Part shown: positions 57,935 through 64,000 of the stretch, piece after piece | How positions within the stretch are numbered: the stretch's first letter is position 1 | Layout of the letters: each line of letters starts with the position of its first letter | NCBI RefSeq assembly: GCF_001552175.1 | Contig: NZ_BCQR01000013.1 | Coordinates: 1-64,000 of the forward strand | DNA from: Actinomadura kijaniata NBRC 14229 | GTDB taxonomy: Bacteria > Actinomycetota > Actinomycetes > Streptosporangiales > Streptosporangiaceae | Direction of reading: 5' to 3' | DNA length: 64,000 nucleotides | Made by a program: the position numbers and the translations under genes | Notes under the pieces: generated by a model | What the model was told of the DNA's origin: nothing | What the model saw: the letters and a program-made list of their open reading frames with translations, nothing else | Databases searched by the model: none

Positions 57935-59050
57935 ATGAAACGTTTGCGGGCGTCCATCGCTGCCGTGCCGGTGCTCCTGGCCGCTTTCCTCGCCGCCCCC
58001 TCGGCTCAGGCGGAGGTCGTTCCACCGGAATTCACCGATGGCTCCGGCCTCACCCTGGCCGGGGACGCGGTGAGCGATCCCAAAAACCCCACGAGCGGTT
58101 TCGTGATCACCGTGACCACTCCCGAAGTGGCCGGAAAGCATCCGATCAGGATCATCCTGCCGGCCGACTACGCGACCAGCCCGACCAAGCGGTATCCGGT
58201 CCTGTACCTGCTGCACGGAACGGGCGACAATCCCACCAACCCCTCCCTGGCCTACCCGGCGATCCGTTCCACCATCGCGCGATCATCAATGATCACCGTG
58301 ATTCCGGACGGTGGTCTGCGCGGCTGGTACAACGACTGGCTCATGCAGAACACCGCCGCCGGAGCGCAGAAATGGGAGACCTTCCATCTCAAGCAGGTCA
58401 TCCCCTTCATCGACGCCAACCTGCGGACCATCGGAACGAAGCAGGGTCGCGCCATAGCGGGCATCTCGATGGGCGGATTCGGCGCGCTGCACTACGCGCA
58501 GCGCCGGCCGGACCTGTTCAGCCAGGTCGCCACACTCTCGGGCGCCAACGACCTGTCCCTCGCGTACGTCCGGAGCGCTGTCGTCGCCACCGAACTCAAC
58601 GCGACGGGCGCGATATGCGCGATCAGCAGCAGTGGCAGCGGCGGAGCGAGCTCGGGTGAGGGGACCTGCTCGGGGTTCGGGCCGGTCGTCTCCAGCGACG
58701 CGATCTTCGGCTCGCCGTACTGGTGGGGCGCCAACGGAGGCGACTGGTACTGGACGCAGCGAAATCCCGTCTCGAACATGCGGGCCCTCGCCGGCATGGG
58801 GATCTCGATCTACACGGGCAACAACAGCTTCGTCGAATCCGTGGTCGAGGCCGCCGCCAAGAACACCAAGGCCAGCCTGGACCGGCTCGGTTACCCGTAC
58901 CACTACGTCAACTACGGTGACGGGTCCTCCTGGGGGACCGGCTGCGACGGCAAGCACTGGACCGGCGGAGCGGGAGCCTACAACTGCTGGTCGCAGGACC
59001 TTGTCGACCTGATTCCCCGCCTGGAGCAGAGCCTGACCCCGGCCTCCTGA
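57935..59050 (+). CDS. Secreted esterase (antigen 85/esterase D-like alpha/beta hydrolase)
   Basis: A 371-residue secreted esterase of the putative-esterase (PF00756) group. Signal peptide 1-26 (ends AQAE). The oxyanion strand is YPVLYLLHGTGDNP. The nucleophile Ser178 is in AIAGISMGGFGALHY. Downstream are an insertion rich in Ser/Gly (GAICAISSSGSGGASSGEG, with Cys residues) and a Trp-rich surface (PYWWGANGGDWYW). GAAGGG precedes the ATG. Relatives include mycolyltransferase-like and feruloyl/PHB-type esterases; the true substrate is unknown. Confidence 0.85.
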   Translation: MKRLRASIAAVPVLLAAFLAAPSAQAEVVPPEFTDGSGLTLAGDAVSDPKNPTSGFVITVTTPEVAGKHPIRIILPADYATSPTKRYPVLYLLHGTGDNPTNPSLAYPAIRSTIARSSMITVIPDGGLRGWYNDWLMQNTAAGAQKWETFHLKQVIPFIDANLRTIGTKQGRAIAGISMGGFGALHYAQRRPDLFSQVATLSGANDLSLAYVRSAVVATELNATGAICAISSSGSGGASSGEGTCSGFGPVVSSDAIFGSPYWWGANGGDWYWTQRNPVSNMRALAGMGISIYTGNNSFVESVVEAAAKNTKASLDRLGYPYHYVNYGDGSSWGTGCDGKHWTGGAGAYNCWSQDLVDLIPRLEQSLTPAS

Positions 59051-59162
59051 ACAGGCGGCGGGCTGGGGGGCGACTCCGGTTCGCCCGCCGTGGTCGGCGC
59101 GGGCCTCCGGAGCCGCGCACGGCCGAGGTGCCGTTACAGCTCCGGATCGTCTTCCTCGGCGG

Positions 59163-60251
59163 TCACTTCGGATCCGGCTCACCGCGCAGAACGCGCAGGA
59201 CGGCGGCCTCCTGGACGGGGTCGCGAAGCAGGGGAGGGCCCTGCGTGAGCGGGCGGAGCGCCGCGCGGGCCGCGGCGTGCGGCTCGGGCCACAACGCGGC
59301 GTTCAACGCGTCGGCGAACCAGCCCAGCATGAAGGCGGCGTCGCGCTCGTCGTCGCTCATCTCGGAGCGGGCGGACGGGTCGTTGAGGGACCAGCTCGCC
59401 TGACGTGAGCGCCTCAGCCAGGAACGGACGTGAGCGCCCAGCTCGGAGTCAGGGGAGACCGTGACCGGTTCGCCGTGCTCGGCCGCGGCGATCGCCTCGG
59501 TGAGGCCCGGGGTGTCCTCCAGGCCCAGGACGGTGGCCAGGCGCATCGTCTCGCGCGCGGCGACGGCGCGGAGCAGGTGCGGCGGCGCGGCCCGCAGGGC
59601 CGCGACCATCTCGGGATCGGTGGGCCCGTGGGAGAGCGGGGGTGAGGCGGCGCTGAACCAGGGCTCGATCTCGGCGGACAACAGCTCACGGGCCAGAGCG
59701 TCCGGATGCGGGACGGCGCCGGTGACCAGGCCCGCCAGCAGCAGGGCCTCCACGTAGGCGCCCGACACGTAGTCGCCTTCGACGTCGGGGTCCAGACCCG
59801 CCGCGCGCATCTGCTCCAGCAGACGGTCGGGCTCGGCGCCCCAGCGCCGATTCGGCCAGGTGGGCTCGAACCCGGTGACGAGCGTGCCGTCCACGGCGTA
59901 GCCGAAGCCGTGGTCGGCGTAATCGTGCCGCTGCACCGAGACGGCCTCGGTGCCCCGCGACAGTGCCGTCAGCGGCTCGACGAGCGAACCCTGGAAGCCG
60001 TCAGGCTCGATCAACACCGTCCAGGCGCCGAGGTCCAACGCGAAGGCGAGCTCCGCATAGCCCGCCTCATAGGAACCGTGCGCCTCGTGAGCCTCCTGCA
60101 GGGTGCGGCGGCGCAACGTGTCCGGCAGGGCGCCCAGGCGCGACAGCGCCTCGGCCTCGTCGACCCGCTTGACGAAGGTGAGGCAGAAGATCTCACCCAG
60201 CGCCCCATCGTCGCCGACCCACTCGACATCGTCACGCGTGACCGCGGGCAT
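59163..60251 (-). CDS. DUF6461-like hypothetical protein
   Basis: A 362-residue soluble protein. The N-terminal half resembles the DUF6461 group (IFCLTFVKRVDEAEALSRLG, WTVLIEPDGFQGSL, VQRHDYADHGFGYAVDG). The C-terminal half is helical and unassigned. The ATG at 60251 follows TGTGGAGGAACG. The DUF6461 assignment is from memory of the pattern and is tentative. Confidence 0.75.
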   Translation of the reverse strand: MPAVTRDDVEWVGDDGALGEIFCLTFVKRVDEAEALSRLGALPDTLRRRTLQEAHEAHGSYEAGYAELAFALDLGAWTVLIEPDGFQGSLVEPLTALSRGTEAVSVQRHDYADHGFGYAVDGTLVTGFEPTWPNRRWGAEPDRLLEQMRAAGLDPDVEGDYVSGAYVEALLLAGLVTGAVPHPDALARELLSAEIEPWFSAASPPLSHGPTDPEMVAALRAAPPHLLRAVAARETMRLATVLGLEDTPGLTEAIAAAEHGEPVTVSPDSELGAHVRSWLRRSRQASWSLNDPSARSEMSDDERDAAFMLGWFADALNAALWPEPHAAARAALRPLTQGPPLLRDPVQEAAVLRVLRGEPDPK

Positions 60252-60524
60252 CGTTCCTCCACAGGATCGCTGGCTCGACCCGTCGATCATGGCAGCGTCC
60301 GGCGCGGCTCCGAGCGCCGCGACTCCGGCCTCGGTGCGGTGCGGGCGAACGTCGCAGTTCAGCGGCCGCGTGTGCGAGAGGGTCCGCGCGCGACTGCTAA
60401 CAACCGATCCGGATTTCGTTCATCCACGCATATCGCACCGGCTTCGTCGGCGACACCATGGCCCCCCACCCACCGATGCCCCTTCCCCGTTGGAGAGGTA
60501 CGGCTCGCCTTTGGAGGGCTGCCG

Positions 60525-62246
60525 ATGGGACGACCACTTCGCCGCATGCCACGCGCCCTGGCCCGGGCCGCCGCCCTGGGCGCACTCGTCGTCACGGCGG
60601 GAGCCGTGCCCGTGGCGGCCGGCGCGCCCGAACGCGTTGAGACGCCGGTCGCCTCCAGCTCGCCGATCACCGACGTCGCCGAGTCGGTGGTCCGGGTGAG
60701 GATCCCTCTGCCCGCCTCGGCTGGACCGCGCCCCCGGGACTGCGACTGGCTCTCCTACCTGAGGTTCCGGCACCGGAACGGACCGGCCGCCTCCGCCGGG
60801 GCCGACCGGATCCTGGTGGCGCAGCCCGGCGTGCTGGAGGGCGCCGGGGCGTTCGACGGCGTGGCGCGCAACACGATCGTCGAGGCGGCCAGGAACGGGA
60901 GGCACGTCGAGTTCTGGGCGCTGGACCGCCGTTCCAACTGCCTGGAGGACAACACCGGCGTGCTGGCGGGCCTCGCCGCCCGCGACCCCCACCTGGCCGT
61001 CGACTACTACTACCGCGACAGGCCGGTCGACGGCCGGAGGTTCGCGGGCTACCAGACCAACGACCAGGTGAAGTGGCTCCAGAACGTCGGGCTCGCGCAG
61101 ACCGTCCGCGACCAGTACGACCTGATGACGGCCGAACTGCCCGACCCGGCGGCGCGCAAGCGCAAGATGCTGTGCGGCGGCCACTCGCTCGGCGGCATCC
61201 TCACCGGATACTTCGCCAAGTGGGACTTCGACGGCGACGAGTCCACGACCGCCGACGCCGGGTACAACCAGTGCTCCGGCTACTTCGCCCTCGACACGCG
61301 CATCCAGACCGGGCTTCCCGGGCTGGAGGGGCAGGTGCCGACCGAGCTGGTCCCGATCATCGAGCGGGGGGCGGACGCGGTGCGGGCGGGCCTGGAGTCC
61401 GGCGCCGTCCCGCGCACCCTGTCGGCGCCCGCGGTCATCAACACCGAGACGATGAACCTGCTGGCCATCGCGGGGCTGGCGGCACGCGTCGACCCGGGCG
61501 GACGGTCGGACCTGTCGACCTACATCCCGGCGGGCTTCAACACCGACACCACCTACCGGCTGCTGTTCTCCAAGGATCTGGCGACGTTCCTCAGGGGCTC
61601 CCCGAGGGTCCAGGACTTCGGGTTCACCAACGCGGCGGCGCTGGGCGGCCTCATGGACGACCAGTCCCAGCCGCTGGCGTTCATCCAGGCCAGCGTGGGC
61701 TTCTTCGACGGCGGCCGGATCGTCGACAAGGACTTCCCCGTGCCGAACGACCTGGTCAGGGCGGGCCTGCCGGTCCTGCGCAACCTCCTCGGCACCGAGA
61801 GCAAGGCGATCCCGGACGAGCCGAACGGCCCCCTGTACGGCTGGCGCGACTTCGACGACGTCGCCGGGCTCCCGTACCGGTCGAAGGACGGCACGCCCTT
61901 CACGTCCCCGGCCAAGGAGGTCACCGCCATCGCGCAGCTGGCCCGGAGCCTGTCGGAGCACCCGCTGGACTTCACCGAGGACTACTTCCCCACCAGGATC
62001 GTCACCGACATCGCGCTGGCCGCCGCCCCCGGCATCGCCGACGGCGCCGTCCACGACGACGGCATCAAGGCCAACCCCACCATCAACCTCCAGGCCGGTG
62101 ACGGCATCGGCTTCTCCAACCCGCGACCCGGCGACGTGGTCGGCCCCGGTTACCAGCATCTGGACGTGCTGACCGCCGCGCCGGTCCAGAACGGCGGCAG
62201 GCCCGAGATCATCTCCGTCAGCCTGGCCCGCTTCGCCACCCGCTGA
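60525..62246 (+). CDS. Secreted alpha/beta hydrolase, large
   Basis: A 573-residue exported protein. Signal sequence about 1-33 (ends AAGAP). The nucleophile elbow is LCGGHSLGGILTGYFAKWDF. The protein also has YYYRDRPVDGRRFAGYQTND and a distinctive end NPRPGDVVGPGYQHLDVLTA. Related hydrolases act on lipids or esters; acid and His are not fixed from sequence. TTTGGAGGG precedes the ATG. It is followed by a strong terminator. Confidence 0.8.
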   Translation: MGRPLRRMPRALARAAALGALVVTAGAVPVAAGAPERVETPVASSSPITDVAESVVRVRIPLPASAGPRPRDCDWLSYLRFRHRNGPAASAGADRILVAQPGVLEGAGAFDGVARNTIVEAARNGRHVEFWALDRRSNCLEDNTGVLAGLAARDPHLAVDYYYRDRPVDGRRFAGYQTNDQVKWLQNVGLAQTVRDQYDLMTAELPDPAARKRKMLCGGHSLGGILTGYFAKWDFDGDESTTADAGYNQCSGYFALDTRIQTGLPGLEGQVPTELVPIIERGADAVRAGLESGAVPRTLSAPAVINTETMNLLAIAGLAARVDPGGRSDLSTYIPAGFNTDTTYRLLFSKDLATFLRGSPRVQDFGFTNAAALGGLMDDQSQPLAFIQASVGFFDGGRIVDKDFPVPNDLVRAGLPVLRNLLGTESKAIPDEPNGPLYGWRDFDDVAGLPYRSKDGTPFTSPAKEVTAIAQLARSLSEHPLDFTEDYFPTRIVTDIALAAAPGIADGAVHDDGIKANPTINLQAGDGIGFSNPRPGDVVGPGYQHLDVLTAAPVQNGGRPEIISVSLARFATR

Positions 62247-62255
62247 CCCGGACGG

Positions 62256-62284
62256 CCGCCCGCCCACGCCCCGTGGGCGGGCGG
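62256..62284 (+). terminator. Strong GC hairpin terminator
   Basis: CCGCCCGCCCAC (62256-62267) pairs perfectly with GTGGGCGGGCGG (62273-62284), 12 base pairs and a five-base loop, ten bases after the hydrolase stop. Confidence 0.75.
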
Positions 62285-62329
62285 GACCGCCGTCGGTTCT
62301 GCGAGCGATCGAGATATCGGTGCGGAACG

Positions 62330-62356
62330 TGTCCGGAACCGTCGCCCCCGTTCGTC
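62330..62356 (+). promoter_or_regulatory. Candidate ECF sigma promoter
   Basis: TGTCCG (62330-62335), 17 bases, then CGTC (62353-62356) resembles ECF-type promoters. A start near 62363 would give a 30-base leader to the DGPF gene with its GAGGAG site. ECF42 operons are commonly self-controlled. This is weaker than the ECF41 match at 4374-4400. Confidence 0.4.
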
Positions 62357-62392
62357 ACTAGGGTGAAGCGCCGCCGATCCGAGGAGCACGCG

Positions 62393-62728
62393 ATGAAGTA
62401 CATGATGTTCGTCTGCACCGACGCCGAGCCCGACACCGACAGGGAGGAGTGGCCGGACATCGAGGCCTGGGTGGCGGAGAACGACGCGCGCGGGCGGCGC
62501 CTGCGGGGCGCGGAGCTGGCGGCGGAGACCGCGGCGACCACCGTCCGCGTGCGCGGGGGCGAGCTGATCCTCTCCGACGGCCCGTTCGCCGAGACCAAGG
62601 AGGTGATCGTGGGGTTCGACCTCCTGGAGTGCGCGGACCTGGACGAGGCGATCGAGGTCGCCCGGGCCCACCCGATGGCCAGGGCGGGACGGCTGGAGCT
62701 GCGCCCGTTCGCCGACTCCGAGCAGTGA
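62393..62728 (+). CDS. YCII/DGPF-domain protein, ECF42 partner
   Basis: A 111-residue protein with the hallmark DGPFAETKEVIVGFDLLEC. DGPF proteins are the standard neighbours of ECF42 sigma factors. GAGGAG precedes the ATG. The gene overlaps the sigma start by four bases. Confidence 0.93.
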   Translation: MKYMMFVCTDAEPDTDREEWPDIEAWVAENDARGRRLRGAELAAETAATTVRVRGGELILSDGPFAETKEVIVGFDLLECADLDEAIEVARAHPMARAGRLELRPFADSEQ

Positions 62729-63948
62729 CGGAGTACCTGGCGGAGGTGGCCGCCGACGCCTACCCGCGCATCGTCGCCGCGCTGATCCGCGTCACCGGCG
62801 ACTGGACGCTGGCCGAGGACTGCGCCCAGGAGGCGCTGGCGCTGGCGGTGCGGCGGTGGCCACGGGAGGGCAGGCCCGCCAACCCCGGCGGCTGGCTCAT
62901 GACGGTGGCCCGCAACCGCGCGATCGACGCGCTGCGGCGCGCCTCGGTGGAGCGCCGCAAGCTGGAGGAGCTGGCCACGCTCGCGCCGACCGCGCAGGAG
63001 GGGCCGGAGACCCTGGGGGAGGAGTCCGTGGACGACCGGCTGCGGCTCATCTTCACCTGCTGCCACCCGGCGCTGGCGCTGGAGGCGCGAGTGGCGCTGA
63101 CCCTGCGGACGGTCTGCGGGGTGCCGACCGCGGACATCGCCCGCGCGTTCCTGGTCACCGAGGAGACCATGACCCGCCGCCTCACCCGGGCCAAGAAGAG
63201 GATCGCCGAGGCGGGGATCCCGTACCGGGTGCCCGGCGGCGCGGCCCTGGCCGAGCGGCTGCCCGGCGTTCTCGCCGTGCTCTACCTGCTGTTCACGCAG
63301 GGGTACAACGCCGACGGCAGGCCCGCGTTCGCCCGGGAGGCGATCCGGCTGGCCCGGCTGCTCCGCCTGCTCATGCCGGGGCAGGCGGAGGTGTCGGCGC
63401 TGCTGGCGCTGTTCCTCCTCCAGGACTCCCGCCGCGACGCCCGCCGGGACGCGGAGGGCGGGCTGCTCCCCCTGGACAGGCAGGACCGGTCCCGCTGGGA
63501 CCGGTCCGCGATCGCCGAGGGCCTCGACCTCCTGGCCGGCATCGAACAGGACGGCCCGTACGGGTTGCAGGCGCGCATCGCCGCCTGCCACGCGACCGCC
63601 CCGTCGCCGTCCGACACCGACTGGCCGCGGATCGCCCGGTGCTACGACGAGCTGGCCCGGATACGTTCCACACCCGTGGTCGAGCTCAACCGCGCCGTCG
63701 CGCACGGCTACGCGCACGGACCGGCGGCCGGTCTGGCGCTGCTGGCCGGGGCGCGTGCGGGCGGAGCGCTGGACGGCCATCCGCTCGCCCTGGCCGCCGA
63801 AGCCGACCTCACCGCCCGGAACGGCGACCGCGCCCGCGCGGCGGCCCTGTTCCGGCGGGCGGCCGCCGCCGCGCACAGCGAGCCGGAACGCCGCGCGCTG
63901 CTCGACCGCGCCGACGAGAACTCCCGACAGGAGCCGGACCGACCATGA
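62725..63948 (+). CDS. ECF42-type RNA polymerase sigma factor
   Basis: A 407-residue sigma factor with a large C-terminal extension. Sigma2: DWTLAEDCAQEALALAVRRW and PGGWLMTVARNRAIDALRR (about 20-75). Sigma4: TADIARAFLVTEETMTRRLTRAKKRI (about 130-165). The helical C-terminal part is TPR-like (about 185-400), seen in PVVELNRAVAHGYAHGPAAG. This extension regulates ECF42 activity. GTG overlaps the DGPF stop and the sigma stop overlaps the next gene. Confidence 0.93.
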   Translation: MTEYLAEVAADAYPRIVAALIRVTGDWTLAEDCAQEALALAVRRWPREGRPANPGGWLMTVARNRAIDALRRASVERRKLEELATLAPTAQEGPETLGEESVDDRLRLIFTCCHPALALEARVALTLRTVCGVPTADIARAFLVTEETMTRRLTRAKKRIAEAGIPYRVPGGAALAERLPGVLAVLYLLFTQGYNADGRPAFAREAIRLARLLRLLMPGQAEVSALLALFLLQDSRRDARRDAEGGLLPLDRQDRSRWDRSAIAEGLDLLAGIEQDGPYGLQARIAACHATAPSPSDTDWPRIARCYDELARIRSTPVVELNRAVAHGYAHGPAAGLALLAGARAGGALDGHPLALAAEADLTARNGDRARAAALFRRAAAAAHSEPERRALLDRADENSRQEPDRP

Positions 63949-64000
63949 CCACGGAGACCGAGACGCTGCTCGCCTCCCTGACCGCGCAACGACGGCACGT
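63945..64000 (+). CDS. Start of a DinB/DUF664-like gene, cut by the window edge
   Basis: ATG overlaps the sigma stop (ATGA). The visible 18 residues (MTTETETLLASLTAQRRH) match the start of DUF664/DinB-type proteins, which often follow ECF42 operons. The rest is outside the window. Confidence 0.45.
   Translation, partial: MTTETETLLASLTAQRRH

Noticed and set aside
1..64000. tRNA, rRNA, CRISPR array, riboswitch or origin of replication
   Set aside because: None was recognised by reading both strands; this is a limit of reading by eye and not a proof of absence.

Overview
The window is about 72% GC with strong G/C bias at third codon positions, GTG and TTG starts, four-base start/stop overlaps, several leaderless genes and many ECF sigma, TetR, DUF397 and DUF5753 proteins. 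This points to an actinobacterium with a large genome. A Thermomonosporaceae/Actinomadura-like host is an inference, suggested by the cutinase/PET-hydrolase type and the regulators. No rRNA, tRNA, CRISPR array or replication origin was seen. The sequence looks chromosomal, with traces of dead insertion sequences near 28 and 30 kb.

Region 1 (1-17 kb). A partial exported substrate-binding/VWA-type gene and a secreted cutinase/PET hydrolase homologue lie on the minus strand. A catabolic locus follows on the plus strand: NCS2 permease, COG0402 amidohydrolase, a GntR/FCD regulator, the large subunit of a molybdenum hydroxylase, a PF04909 amidohydrolase, a second NCS2 permease, UbiX, UbiD, the FAD and 2Fe-2S subunits of the hydroxylase, and a PucR-type regulator. 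An ECF41 sigma factor with its partner oxidoreductase sits inside the locus under a perfect ECF41 promoter. A shared near-palindrome lies before the first permease and twice before gntR, which suggests one regulon. The gene set fits import, deamination, hydroxylation and decarboxylation of an aromatic N-heterocycle or heteroaromatic carboxylate. The substrate is not identifiable from sequence.

Region 2 (17-35 kb) is accessory housekeeping and regulation: a thioredoxin-reductase-like flavoprotein, TetR plus membrane protein, a PLP-dependent desulfhydrase/ACC-deaminase homologue, the actinobacterial XRE(DUF5753)/DUF397/ATP-binding cassette, a PfkB kinase, several lineage-specific hypotheticals, a secreted small protein, IS remnants, a peptidoglycan-binding protein, a SRPBCC-ArsR pair, an SDR, and an aldo/keto reductase-LLM monooxygenase pair facing a TetR.

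Region 3 (35-49 kb) has a LysR gene divergent from an unusual operon of three successive RraA-like proteins and a class I aminotransferase. After it come a TetR-MMPL exporter pair with tandem operators, a zinc-type adenylate kinase, a universal stress protein, a large TPR protein, an SDR and NhaA.

Region 4 (49-64 kb) has a YtrA-type GntR with a membrane partner, a class 3 lipase, and an RsbQ-RsbP-RsbV-like energy-stress signalling operon. It also has a run of secreted alpha/beta hydrolases (PHA depolymerase, cutinase-like hydrolase, Ag85-like esterase and a larger hydrolase), a DUF6461-like protein, and an ECF42 sigma factor with its DGPF partner. Together with the PET hydrolase at the left end, the window encodes at least five secreted alpha/beta hydrolases, several with plausible polyester substrates.
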